NCBI GenBank assembly: GCA_050011535.1
Contig: JBEKIX010000002.1
Span: 1-64,000, forward strand
Direction: 5' to 3'
From: JAFNAG01 sp050011535
GTDB lineage: Bacteria; Acidobacteriota; UBA6911
Length of the DNA: 64,000 nt
Below the pieces are notes generated by a model, which worked only from the letters and a program-made list of their open reading frames with translations, searched no databases and was not told the DNA's origin. The position numbers and the translations under genes are program-made. Positions 1-8,743 of this stretch are shown in pieces. Position 1 is the first letter of the stretch, and each line of letters begins with the position of its first letter.

Positions 1-1125
1 TCGATTGTAACCGCTGCACGGCTTGCAGCATGGTTGAATGAGCAGAAGATTCCAGCGGTTCCGCTGTGTTGGCTGGATTCCACCACTCTTCCCTTTAACG
101 TCCGTACGGTCTTATTATCACGCGATGGCCCCGTGCGAATTGAGCTGGATGGGGCTTCGTTCTTGGGTGGGCAAATTCCGCCTTCGATGGTCAGTTTGCT
201 CACGGACACAGCCCGCATCCTGGAGATCAACCCGGCGGAATCTGAACTGCTGCAGACCTTGCAGACAGCTTACACACCAGGTACAGAAATATCCATCGCG
301 TGGGGACGCGCGATCGCAAGTTTGTTCGGCTCATTTGGCATCGTCCTGTTCCGTTCGTCCGTAGCCGAAGATATGCGCGAAAGTATCTCCTCCGGGCTTG
401 ACGAGGGAATGGATTCCTGCCTGACACAATGTGAGAAAAGCGTGCACGCGGCCGGCTATATGATGCCGAAGGGGTATCACGGGGGCACGCAAGTGGCCAG
501 GTGTGCAATCGGCCTCTTGCAAGGTGCGCTGCTGCCGGTCGCCGCGCATGTGATCTCCGAGGACGACTCATACGATTTCGTGTGCTCTCAGGCGGTTTGC
601 CACCCGTCGCCATCTCGCCCGGCGCTGGCGTGGCCTCGTGTAAGTGCGACCCTGTTGGACGCCCGCTCCCGGAAGATCATGTCCAGATATGGACTCGCAC
701 TGCCGGAACTTTTTGGCGGTCCGGAAGCAGTGGCGCATCGAATGATGCAAGAACTTGCCATCGGTGAGAATCTTGACCGCATCGATCGACTCCAGGCGGA
801 CCTGCACGGGCAGCTGGCGGAACTGCAGAGTCTCATCCCCAAGGATGACAGGATAAAGGTGAGGATCGAGCGGGCCCGCCGCAGGATGCTTTATCAGATC
901 GAGAAGGCCAAGGGTCGCCTTTCCGAGTTTCGCGCGCGTCGGCAGCAGTCGCTCGCGCGCCAGCTGGCGCGGCTCTGCAGCACGATTGCACCCTTGGGAA
1001 GCCGACAGGAGAAGGAAACTGCGGCATTTCAACTTATGCTGCGGTACTCGCCATCTTTGCCGCAAACTCTGTACGAAAAAGTGAATCCCTTCCTATTTGA
1101 ACATCAGCTTATTTCAATGGAATGA
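1..1125 (+). CDS. bshC: Bacillithiol biosynthesis cysteine-adding enzyme BshC, C-terminal part (5' end outside window)
   Basis: The reading frame is already open at base 1, so this is the C-terminal 374 residues of a protein that is usually about 540 residues. BshC is the presumed ligase that adds cysteine to glucosaminyl-malate, the last step of bacillithiol synthesis in the cytoplasm. The support is a long charged coiled-coil stretch at about codons 257-325 (many Arg, Glu and Leu), a compact C-terminal block ending FLFEHQLI, and the bshB1 gene starting 3 bp after the stop. Oddity: the segment after 'PAVPLCWLDS' should carry an acidic-His motif of the EDHD type in canonical BshC, but here reads STTLPFN, so the protein is divergent and its activity is uncertain. 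Family assignment is fairly sure; function is inferred. Confidence 0.75.
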   Translation, partial: SIVTAARLAAWLNEQKIPAVPLCWLDSTTLPFNVRTVLLSRDGPVRIELDGASFLGGQIPPSMVSLLTDTARILEINPAESELLQTLQTAYTPGTEISIAWGRAIASLFGSFGIVLFRSSVAEDMRESISSGLDEGMDSCLTQCEKSVHAAGYMMPKGYHGGTQVARCAIGLLQGALLPVAAHVISEDDSYDFVCSQAVCHPSPSRPALAWPRVSATLLDARSRKIMSRYGLALPELFGGPEAVAHRMMQELAIGENLDRIDRLQADLHGQLAELQSLIPKDDRIKVRIERARRRMLYQIEKAKGRLSEFRARRQQSLARQLARLCSTIAPLGSRQEKETAAFQLMLRYSPSLPQTLYEKVNPFLFEHQLISME

Positions 1126-1128
1126 ACT

Positions 1129-1854
1129 ATGACCCTGGACATTCTTGCATTTGGAGCCCACCCCGACGATGTCGAACTCCATATTGGTGGAACGCTCGCG
1201 AAAATGGCTGCTCGCGGTTACGCGGTCGGCGTTGCGGATCTGACTCGCGGCGAACTAGGAACCCGAGGAACCGCTGCGATTCGTGCGCGTGAAGCAAAAA
1301 AGGCTGCGTCCATTCTGGGACTGAAGGTTCGCGAAAACCTGGGATTGCCGGATGGAGGCGTTGCGGTTACGCCGGATGCACGCCTCAAGGTGATTCGGGT
1401 GCTCCGAAAACATCGGCCGATGCTCATCCTGGCGCCACATTGGGAAGAAGCGCACCCGGATCATGCGAATGCCGGCAGACTTGTGGCAGAAGCCGCACAC
1501 CATGCCGGTCTGGCGAAGATTCGGACGGGCCAGGAGCGGTTTAGACCCAAAGCCATCCTCTACTATATGCTTCCTCCGTATGTGCGTGCGTCCTTCATCG
1601 TGGACGTGACTGCCCACATCGAACAGCGTGAGGCCGCCATCGGCGCTCACAAATCGCAATTGTTCGATCCCGGAAGAGCCCCTGACACTTATTTGAGCCA
1701 ACCGGATTTTCTGTATAAGGTCAACGCGGTCGTCGCCTATTACGGCACGTTGATCGGTAGGGCAAAGGGTGAGGCGTTTTTCATGAGGATCCCGCCCGAG
1801 ATTCCTGATGTCGTGGAATTCTTCCGCCAGCAGGGCCAGCGCCGTCTGCGATGA
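1129..1854 (+). CDS. bshB1: N-acetyl-alpha-D-glucosaminyl L-malate deacetylase BshB1
   Basis: A LmbE/PIG-L-type zinc deacetylase of 241 residues, which is the usual size. It removes the acetyl group from GlcNAc-malate, the second step of bacillithiol synthesis. The zinc-site motif GAHPDDVE lies at residues 8-15, and a second metal/catalytic block, PHWEEAHPDHANA, lies near residue 103. The C-terminal half (KSQLFDP, then YYGTLIGRAKGEAFF) matches the BshB1 branch rather than mycothiol MshB. The start ATG is 3 bp after the bshC stop, so the two are almost certainly co-transcribed. A glycosyltransferase bshA is not in the window. Confidence 0.9.
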   Translation: MTLDILAFGAHPDDVELHIGGTLAKMAARGYAVGVADLTRGELGTRGTAAIRAREAKKAASILGLKVRENLGLPDGGVAVTPDARLKVIRVLRKHRPMLILAPHWEEAHPDHANAGRLVAEAAHHAGLAKIRTGQERFRPKAILYYMLPPYVRASFIVDVTAHIEQREAAIGAHKSQLFDPGRAPDTYLSQPDFLYKVNAVVAYYGTLIGRAKGEAFFMRIPPEIPDVVEFFRQQGQRRLR

Positions 1855-1858
1855 CCTT

Positions 1859-1938
1859 CCAAAATCGGTGTCAGGCAACTATTTCACAGTTTCTATCCCG
1901 CCAAATGAGGTGAAATAGTTGCCTGACACCGATTTTGG
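1859..1938. repeat. Perfect 29-bp inverted repeat, REP-like palindrome
   Basis: The left arm (1859-1887) and right arm (1910-1938) are exact reverse complements over 29 bp and are separated by a 22-nt loop. The arm begins CCAAAATCGGTGTCAGGCAA. It starts 4 bp after the bshB1 stop and ends before the next gene. Transcribed, it would form a very stable hairpin, so it may also end the bshCB1 transcript, although no T-run follows. A perfect, long arm with a short loop and an extragenic position fit a REP or BIME-type element mobilised by a RAYT transposase. No transposase is present in the window, so that origin is inference. Confidence 0.8.
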
Positions 1939-1992
1939 CAGAGTTATATTGTGACGCGGCATACGTCTTTTCAAAGTGATGGAGGAAACTGC

Positions 1993-2559
1993 GTGCGCTG
2001 CCTGAACCGTTTCTGGATCCTGCTCGCCACTCTGTTCTTGAGTGCAATTTGCACTCTGGCCGCGACGTATCGAAGTATGTCGCTGGATGCGCTGGTGGCC
2101 AATTCTGAATACGTCGTTTATGGGCGAGTAGTAGGCAGCCACGTGGCGTGGGATTCCGCAACGAGAGCAATATGGACGAGGACGGAGATTCAGGTGCTCG
2201 ACGGCGCCAAAGGACGTCCGGGAAATCTGATCGCGGTCACCGAGCCTGGCGGCGTGATAAACGGACACGGCGAGTTCTATCCGGGAACGCCTCAGTTCCG
2301 CCTGAATGAGGAGGTAGTTCTGTTTCTTTACCGCGCGCCTGGGAATCGGTTGCGCGTGGTCGGCTCGTCGCAGGGAATGTACAACGTTTCCACATATCTC
2401 TCGCCAGGACAGCGGGTTGTTGTGAGTGCGAACCAGGAGATACAAACGGTTTACCCGGCAGGATCCCCATCTCTTCAGACAGCGAAGAGTCGCATTGCCG
2501 CTCCTCAAGTGCTGAGCAGCTTCCTGCGCGCGATTCGCGAGAAGGCGGTGGCAAAATGA
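1993..2559 (+). CDS. Exported protein of unknown function, partner of the downstream matrixin
   Basis: A 188-residue protein starting at GTG 1993, chosen because a GGAGGA ribosome site (1981-1986) lies 6 nt upstream; an upstream in-frame GTG at 1951 has no such site. Residues 1-23 form a signal peptide (RCLNRFWILLATLFLSAICTLA), so the mature protein is periplasmic or secreted. The body (SLDALVANSEYVVYGRV... LFLYRAPGNRLRVVGSSQGMY) is a predicted small beta-rich domain that I cannot assign to a named family. Its stop overlaps the start of the metalloprotease gene (ATGA), so the two are translationally coupled. An inhibitor or chaperone role is possible but unproven. Confidence 0.75.
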   Translation: MRCLNRFWILLATLFLSAICTLAATYRSMSLDALVANSEYVVYGRVVGSHVAWDSATRAIWTRTEIQVLDGAKGRPGNLIAVTEPGGVINGHGEFYPGTPQFRLNEEVVLFLYRAPGNRLRVVGSSQGMYNVSTYLSPGQRVVVSANQEIQTVYPAGSPSLQTAKSRIAAPQVLSSFLRAIREKAVAK

Positions 2560-5261
2560 AAGGTCCTGTGGATCGGAGGGTCAGAACCGCCACGTTGCTC
2601 GTAGCTATGCTCCTTGTGTCCGCCATTTCTTTGCGAGCCTTTGTGCCCATGCGCTGGGGAGCCTCGGGCGTCCGCGGCGCGTGGTCGGCCGCACATTTTC
2701 CGTTGGTCTTCTATCTGAACGATGCGACTGCAAACGGAACTCCGAACCTTGCGAGTGGAAGCGACCCAGTATCGGCGGTGCGTGCGGCTCTGGCTTCCTG
2801 GCAGAGTATTTCGACGGCTGTGATCCGCTTTGCGGATTTGAAGACCACGACTGTGGATTCAGGGCGGGAGGACGGCATCAACCTGATCACGATGGCTGAC
2901 ACTGCTGCGAATCGCGAAATCCTGGGAGGCGCCCTGGGAGCAGTAGCTTTGACGCGCATCAGCTTTAATGCCGGCACGGGAGAAATCACGGAGAGCGACG
3001 TTATTCTGAACCCCAGTTGCCGGTTTTCGACCACGCTGGCGCCGCAAACGTACGATTTGCAGGCCATCGTAACGCACGAGATCGGCCACGCGCTCGGTTG
3101 CGACCATTCTCCGGCGCAGAGTGACACGATGTTTGCTGTAACGGCACCTGGAGAGTTTTTCAAGAGGTACCTTGGCGCCGATGCCGTTGCTTTCGCTACC
3201 ACGACCTATCCGGATTTGACCCGTACTGCCTCGCTCGGCGTCATTTCAGGACGCATCTCGTCTGCAGGAAAGGGCGTGTTCGGTGCGTCAGTGACGGCCG
3301 TCGATCTCGATCGCAATCTTGTTTATGCTTCGCTGTCGGATTCAGACGGCGGGTTTGCATTGAACGGTATGGCGGTCGGACATTACGCGCTGTATGCGGA
3401 GCCGCTGGACGGGCCGATGACGCCCGATCAGCTCATGACGCAGGGATCCAGTGCGTATTACAAAGGGCTGAACACATCGTTTCGCACAACATTTTCCGAC
3501 GTGCAGAAACTCGGGATTGAGGGCTCGCCCGCTACACTCACGGTCAACATGGCGGTGCCTTCCGCGGGCCCCACTCTGAACATCGATCAGATGGGGAAAG
3601 GCGATCCGGTCACGGGCGTCGGCTATCTCTCGGATGGCGCGGCGACTGTGGCGCCGGGAGAAACGTTCAGTTTGTGGATCGCAGGCGCCAACAGTTGGAA
3701 GGTCGCCGGCCTTGGCGACATCGGCATATTGGGAACAGGTGTCACGTTAGATCCCGCGGGCGGCATCAAGATACTGCAGGACAGCAGCGGCGCCGCAGTC
3801 GGGATTTCCATCCTGGCACACATCGCTCCGGATGCCACGGCAGGGGCGCGCACAATAACTCTCAAGGTCGGGGACCAACAGGTCGCCAGCACGGGCGGCA
3901 TCGTGGTGACGCCGCGCACGCTGCCCAGTGCCATGCTCTATTTCCCGTATCTTAGGGCGTCCGCCGCGATTTACACCGGGATAGCGCTCGCGAATCCGGC
4001 ACAAAGCGCATCCGCCATGGCGCGCATCTATGCACGCGATCTGTTAGGAGCACTCCTCTGGAGCGATGGAGCCATTATCCCCGCGGACCTGACGCTGCCT
4101 GGTGGAACGCAGGTGGCTCAACTTGAACGGCAGATCTTCAACCTGCCTCCTGGCGTCGACTTGAGCGGATCGATGACCGTTGAGTCCGACAGTGCCGGTT
4201 TGCAGGGAATTGCGCTCACGGGCGATTTTGCGGGCACCATTCTGGATGGTGCCGAGGCATTCACGCAAGGTTATCAGCAGCTTTACTTTGTGGATGTACT
4301 GCAGGATCAGAATACAGTCACTGAAATCCATCTGATGAACGTCGGCGCTGTCCCGGCCGCTGTGGAGCTCACGCTGATCAGTGCCGGTCAGAGCCTTGTC
4401 AAAGGGCCGATCACGCGCCTGATCTCGCCAGGCGGAAAAATCGGCGAAGCGGTTTCATCGTTGTTCGGATATTCAGGAACGCTGCACTCGGCATACGTGA
4501 GTGTCAGTACACAAAACGCGGTCTTGGCGGGTTTTGGCCTGGTGAAGCAGCCGGGGGCGATTTTCGGCCTCAACGCGTTGCCGGTAGAGAGGGCTGGAAG
4601 CGTGCTATATTCCCCTCAGCTGGCCGTGGGTGATTACGGGCTCCACTTCGAAACGCGACTCAACCTCCTTAATATAGGTGGCACGAAAACCACCGTCACT
4701 ATCGATGCTCTGGATGAATACGGTTCTCCGCTGGCGCCCGCCGTGAACTTTGTCGACCTGGCCGCGGGCGGACAAGTAAGCGTGGACGTGCGTACCGCGT
4801 TCGGGTTGCAGCAAGGGCAGGGATACATCAGAGTCTCGTCGCCGGCCGGAGGAATGCTCATGGGCAATGTCATGTTCGGCGACGGGGATCCAACCCAGGG
4901 ATTGCTCAATTTCGGGGCCGCTCTGCCGCTTTTCTCGACGGGCAGCCAGAACTTTATTTTCACCCATTTGGCGCAAGCAGACGGATACTTTACTGGCGTT
5001 GCATTCCTTGCCCCGAACGGGGCGAAGGCGACGGTCGAGGTGCTGACGAACGACGGAACGTCCCAGGGAATCGCTTCGTTGGATCTTGCGCCCGGACAAA
5101 GATCCGCTTCCCTGCTCAGCGGCCTGCTGCCGAACACCGCGGGTCAAATCGGTGGACATGTAAGGGTAATCTCGGACCGGCCCTTGATAGGATTTGAGCT
5201 GTTTGGAGCCGTGAACGGCCAAATGCTCGCCGCGGTTCCGCCGCAAAGGCTGCCCAATTAG
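2556..5261 (+). CDS. Secreted matrixin-like zinc metalloprotease with long beta-rich C-terminus
   Basis: A 901-residue protein with an N-terminal signal peptide or anchor (about residues 10-29). The peptidase M10-like domain (about 40-220) carries the zinc-binding sequence HEIGHALGCDH, with ligands His174, His178 and His184 and catalytic Glu175, followed by a Met-turn at DTMF (Met192). Residues about 225-300 look like a carboxypeptidase-regulatory-like beta domain (GVISGRISSAGKGVFGASV... DGGFALNGM). The remaining 600 residues are beta-rich, with repeated hydrophobic strand patterns and no motif I can name. It probably acts outside the cell or at the surface. The start ATG overlaps the stop of the preceding exported protein. 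The catalytic core is clear; substrate and target are unknown. Confidence 0.85.
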   Translation: MKGPVDRRVRTATLLVAMLLVSAISLRAFVPMRWGASGVRGAWSAAHFPLVFYLNDATANGTPNLASGSDPVSAVRAALASWQSISTAVIRFADLKTTTVDSGREDGINLITMADTAANREILGGALGAVALTRISFNAGTGEITESDVILNPSCRFSTTLAPQTYDLQAIVTHEIGHALGCDHSPAQSDTMFAVTAPGEFFKRYLGADAVAFATTTYPDLTRTASLGVISGRISSAGKGVFGASVTAVDLDRNLVYASLSDSDGGFALNGMAVGHYALYAEPLDGPMTPDQLMTQGSSAYYKGLNTSFRTTFSDVQKLGIEGSPATLTVNMAVPSAGPTLNIDQMGKGDPVTGVGYLSDGAATVAPGETFSLWIAGANSWKVAGLGDIGILGTGVTLDPAGGIKILQDSSGAAVGISILAHIAPDATAGARTITLKVGDQQVASTGGIVVTPRTLPSAMLYFPYLRASAAIYTGIALANPAQSASAMARIYARDLLGALLWSDGAIIPADLTLPGGTQVAQLERQIFNLPPGVDLSGSMTVESDSAGLQGIALTGDFAGTILDGAEAFTQGYQQLYFVDVLQDQNTVTEIHLMNVGAVPAAVELTLISAGQSLVKGPITRLISPGGKIGEAVSSLFGYSGTLHSAYVSVSTQNAVLAGFGLVKQPGAIFGLNALPVERAGSVLYSPQLAVGDYGLHFETRLNLLNIGGTKTTVTIDALDEYGSPLAPAVNFVDLAAGGQVSVDVRTAFGLQQGQGYIRVSSPAGGMLMGNVMFGDGDPTQGLLNFGAALPLFSTGSQNFIFTHLAQADGYFTGVAFLAPNGAKATVEVLTNDGTSQGIASLDLAPGQRSASLLSGLLPNTAGQIGGHVRVISDRPLIGFELFGAVNGQMLAAVPPQRLPN

Positions 5262-5265
5262 CATG

Positions 5266-5274
5266 TGGTATAAT
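5266..5274 (+). promoter_or_regulatory. Extended -10 promoter candidate for the sugar transferase gene
   Basis: The sequence TGGTATAAT is a perfect TATAAT with the extended TG motif, 5 bp after the protease stop and about 145 bp before the next start. There is no good -35 hexamer, which is tolerated by extended -10 promoters. Confidence 0.5.
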
Positions 5275-5418
5275 TGAGTTTTCCGGGTGCAACTCGAATG
5301 AGTTTGGATTTGAGCCCGAAGTTTCTTTGAGTTTTAGCATCCTTTCATTTTCATTCTGGAATTCGAGCTCTGCCAAATGCCGCTGGAATCCTGAGCTGCG
5401 AAGTCATTACGAGAAACG

Positions 5419-6855
5419 ATGTTCCGCCAGCACGCCAGGCTTTTTACAACCATACAGTTTGCATCCGATATCGTTCTCACATGTCTCGCATTCGTGCTGG
5501 CATACTGGACCCGCCTGCACCTGGAAATGGTGACGCCGAGCCGGTTCGCAGTACTTTTAAATCCGGAGTTATATCCTCTTTTATCCTACTGGTGGCTGAT
5601 AGGTCTGGCGCTGATGAGCTGGGCCCTGGCCGCCTCATCCCTTGGCCTGTATAGGCTGTCGATCCGGCGTTCGGACTGGGATAAGATCCGCATCATTCTC
5701 GCGAGCGCCGTGCTTTTGGGTTTGTTCCTTGGTTTTCTCTCGTTTGCGACGAAGGTGATTTTGAGCCGGCCTCTGACCGCGCTCTTTGTGCTGTTTCAGG
5801 TGGTCCTGCTTTCCATTTCACGATTCGCGCTGAAACTTCACGTTCAAAGGGGCGCACACCCATCGCGGAGTCGAAGGAACATTCTGATAGTCGGCTCGGG
5901 TGAGAAGGCCAGGGAAATGGGTCAGGTCGTCTCGCGCTATTCGGATTGGGGACTGAGGATCCTGGGCTACATTGCAGGAGACGGGGACGAGGCCGTCGCC
6001 TCCGATTTGAGCGTCCTGGGGACGATTGCGGACATTCCTCAGATCATCGAAGACAACGTGGTGGATGAAATCATATTCGTGGGTAGAAAACCGAGCGACC
6101 TCGACAGGCTCGGGGAGATCCTGGGATTCTGCAAAGAGCAGGGAGTGCGAACGAGTGTCGCCCTCGATTTTTTCCCTGCCAAGGTATCGAACGTCTCGAT
6201 GGAGTTTTTGGAAAACGTGCCGCTGCTCACCTTCAGCACGACTCCGGATCATGCCGGTGCGCTGTTGGCAAAGAGAATGATGGATATCGTTCTTTCCTCG
6301 ATCCTGCTTGTTCTATTGTCTCCATTCATCCTGATCGTCGCCATCGCGATCAAACTGACCAGCAATGGCCCTGCCTTCTATAAGCAGGTGCGTTGTGGCC
6401 TGTATGGGCGCAGGTTCGTGCTCTATAAGTTTCGCAGCATGAAGGAAGGCGCCGATGATGTGCTGTGGGAGATCAAGCATTTGAACGAGATGGATGGGCC
6501 GGTCTTCAAAATGCGCAACGACCCGCGCGTAACCGCGCTGGGAAAATACTTGCGCAGAAGTTCGATTGACGAAATCCCCCAATTCTGGAACGTCCTCAAA
6601 GGCGACATGAGCCTGGTCGGTCCGCGCGCGCCCCTCCCCGAGGAAGTGAAAGAGTATTCACGTTGGCAGAGGCGGCGACTCTCGGTGAAACCCGGAATTA
6701 CCTGCCTGTGGCAAGTCTCCGGGCGTAACGAGATCGATTTCCACGAGTGGATGAAGCTGGATCTGCACTATATCGACAACTGGTCTCTTCGTCTCGACCT
6801 GAAGATCCTCTTGCGCACGTTCCCGGTGGTGCTCCTCGGAAAAGGCGCCCGCTGA
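5419..6855 (+). CDS. Undecaprenyl-phosphate sugar phosphotransferase (WbaP/WcaJ type)
   Basis: A 478-residue polyisoprenylphosphate hexose-1-phosphate transferase that would start exopolysaccharide or O-antigen repeat synthesis by loading a sugar phosphate onto undecaprenyl phosphate at the inner membrane. Four N-terminal membrane segments (about 11-30, 55-78, 92-110, 118-135) precede a nucleotide-binding-like domain (NILIVGSGEKAREMG, about 154-168). The catalytic bacterial sugar transferase domain starts with a membrane hairpin near 285-313 and contains KFRSMKEGADD, RRSSIDEIPQFWNVLKGDMS and LVGPRAPLP. The length matches the WbaP/WcaJ class. It stands alone; no other polysaccharide assembly gene is adjacent, so the first sugar cannot be told from context. 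Confidence 0.9.
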   Translation: MFRQHARLFTTIQFASDIVLTCLAFVLAYWTRLHLEMVTPSRFAVLLNPELYPLLSYWWLIGLALMSWALAASSLGLYRLSIRRSDWDKIRIILASAVLLGLFLGFLSFATKVILSRPLTALFVLFQVVLLSISRFALKLHVQRGAHPSRSRRNILIVGSGEKAREMGQVVSRYSDWGLRILGYIAGDGDEAVASDLSVLGTIADIPQIIEDNVVDEIIFVGRKPSDLDRLGEILGFCKEQGVRTSVALDFFPAKVSNVSMEFLENVPLLTFSTTPDHAGALLAKRMMDIVLSSILLVLLSPFILIVAIAIKLTSNGPAFYKQVRCGLYGRRFVLYKFRSMKEGADDVLWEIKHLNEMDGPVFKMRNDPRVTALGKYLRRSSIDEIPQFWNVLKGDMSLVGPRAPLPEEVKEYSRWQRRRLSVKPGITCLWQVSGRNEIDFHEWMKLDLHYIDNWSLRLDLKILLRTFPVVLLGKGAR

Positions 6856-6875
6856 GGTCGAATGCCTGGAATCTG

Positions 6876-8669
6876 CTATCCTGAGACCGGCGAAATCAAC
6901 TGGTCCTTGTACTGGAGCTGATAGAGGCGCCAGTAGAGCCCCTTCTGCCTCAGCAGTTCCTGGTGGGGGCCGATTTCGCGGATGCGGCCGCGATGGAGCA
7001 CGATGATGCGGTCGGCGTTCTGGATTGTGGAGAGCCGGTGCGCAATGATGATGGACGTCCTGCCCGCCAGGAGTTTTTCGAGTGCATCGCGGATCAGAAT
7101 CTCGGTCTCCGTGTCGATGCTGGATGTAGCTTCGTCAAGCACAAGGATCTTGGGATCGTAGGCAAGAGCGCGCGCGAACGCAAGCAGCTGCTTCTGACCA
7201 ACGGAGAGCGACGAGCCTCGCTCGCCGACTTCCGTCTGGAATCCGCGCGGGAGCCGGCGAACGAATTCAGTGGCATGCACAGTTTCGGCGGCCTTCTCCA
7301 GCGTAGCGTCGTCGATTCTGCTGTTGTTCAGGCGAACGTTGTCGGCGATGCTTCCTGAAAATAAAAAAACGTCCTGCAACACGACTCCGATAGATCGGCG
7401 CAATCCCTGCAGTGCGTACTCCTTGACGTTCATCCCGTCTACAAGGATCTCTCCTTGCTGCACGTCGTAGAACCGGCTCAGCAATGAGATGATGGTTGTC
7501 TTCCCGGCACCCGTCGCACCCACCACCGCGACCTTCTCCCCGGGTCTGACCACGAATGACACGTCATGGAGCACCGTCTCGCCGGGGTTGTATGCGAACG
7601 TCACATTTCTGAACTCGATCGATCCTTCGCTGACTGTAGGGGCTTTGGGGTGTTCCGGAGAGACAATGGAAGGGTGTGTGTCCAGAAGCGTGAAGATTCG
7701 CTCCGAGGATGCCATGGCTGCCTGCAGGATCGTGTATTTCTCACTCAAATCGGAAATCGGCCGGAAGAAACGATCCGAGTACTGTACAAACGCCACGAGC
7801 GCACCCATCGACAATGTACCTGCAAAAACCTTGAGCCCTCCATACCAAACCACAAGCGCGATCGAGAGAGCACCGACAAGCTCCAGCAGGGGATAAAAAA
7901 GAGCGTAGTAAAAGATCGACTGCAGGTTCGCATCCAGATGTACGCGATTGATCCGCGTAAACTTGTCGTATTGGCGCTTCTCCTGGGAGAAGGATTGGAC
8001 GACGGACATGCCGGTGATATTCTCCTGCAAGAAAGCATTGATGCGCGCGATGGCCGTGCGCACGTGGCGATAAGACTCGCGCACCTTGATCTTGAACAGA
8101 AAGCTGACAAGGAACAGCAGGGGTATGACGGAAAAGATGGCGCATGCGAGTTTGAAGTTAAGCAGGAAAAGGATGATGACGATTCCTGCCAGGGTGAAGA
8201 TGTCGCCAAATACGGAGATCACTCCGGAAGTGAACAGCTCGTTGAGCGCATCAACGTCGGTCGTGACGCGCGTCATCAGCCGGCCTACGGGGTTTTTGTC
8301 GAAAAACGTCACATCAAGTTCCTGCAGGCGCTGGAAGATCTCCATCCGGAGGTCGACCATGATCTTCTGGCCCATCAGGTTGAGCACCCAATTCTGACCG
8401 TAGCTGAAGACAAACGTTCCCGCCAGAGCAAGAACATAGAGGATCGCGATATTGTTCAGCCCGGTGAGATCCCCCTTGCTAATGTAGCGGTCGATCGCGA
8501 CTTTGGTCAGCCACGGGGGCAGCACGGACAGCCCTGAGCCGGCAAGGATATAAACAAAAGCGAGCAGAGCAGAGCCTCGATACGGCCGAATGTAGCGCAA
8601 AAGGCGCCGCATCAGCCGCGCGTCATAGGCCTTGCCCAGTACCTGTTCCTCTTGAAGGTGCTCTGTCAT
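6876..8669 (-). CDS. ABC exporter half-subunit with degenerate signature motif
   Basis: A 597-residue fused permease-ATPase of the multidrug/lipid exporter type. The six-helix membrane domain covers about residues 20-320 and the ATPase about 345-585. Walker A is GATGAGKTT and Walker B is ILVLDEATSSID with a normal catalytic Glu, but the signature is LSVGQKQL instead of LSGGQ. The gene lies 74 bp downstream of a second half-exporter on the same strand whose defects are complementary, which points to one heterodimer like TM287/288 or BmrCD. The end overlaps no other gene; the sugar transferase gene converges on it 20 bp away. Substrate unknown: drug, lipid or peptide are all possible. Confidence 0.9.
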   Translation of the reverse strand: MTEHLQEEQVLGKAYDARLMRRLLRYIRPYRGSALLAFVYILAGSGLSVLPPWLTKVAIDRYISKGDLTGLNNIAILYVLALAGTFVFSYGQNWVLNLMGQKIMVDLRMEIFQRLQELDVTFFDKNPVGRLMTRVTTDVDALNELFTSGVISVFGDIFTLAGIVIILFLLNFKLACAIFSVIPLLFLVSFLFKIKVRESYRHVRTAIARINAFLQENITGMSVVQSFSQEKRQYDKFTRINRVHLDANLQSIFYYALFYPLLELVGALSIALVVWYGGLKVFAGTLSMGALVAFVQYSDRFFRPISDLSEKYTILQAAMASSERIFTLLDTHPSIVSPEHPKAPTVSEGSIEFRNVTFAYNPGETVLHDVSFVVRPGEKVAVVGATGAGKTTIISLLSRFYDVQQGEILVDGMNVKEYALQGLRRSIGVVLQDVFLFSGSIADNVRLNNSRIDDATLEKAAETVHATEFVRRLPRGFQTEVGERGSSLSVGQKQLLAFARALAYDPKILVLDEATSSIDTETEILIRDALEKLLAGRTSIIIAHRLSTIQNADRIIVLHRGRIREIGPHQELLRQKGLYWRLYQLQYKDQLISPVSG

Positions 8670-8743
8670 TTCCGTCCGTGCGCATGAATTGTCATAGGGC
8701 CGCTATTCGGTTCCTCCGTCTCGCCCAATGTCCGAACGACCTC

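Noticed and set aside
1859..1938. Insertion sequence remnant
   Set aside because: No transposase fragment or target duplication is visible; only the palindrome is present, so it is reported as REP-like.
7566..8537. 323-codon plus-strand frame within the ABC exporter
   Set aside because: Low-complexity, charged product antisense to a canonical transporter.
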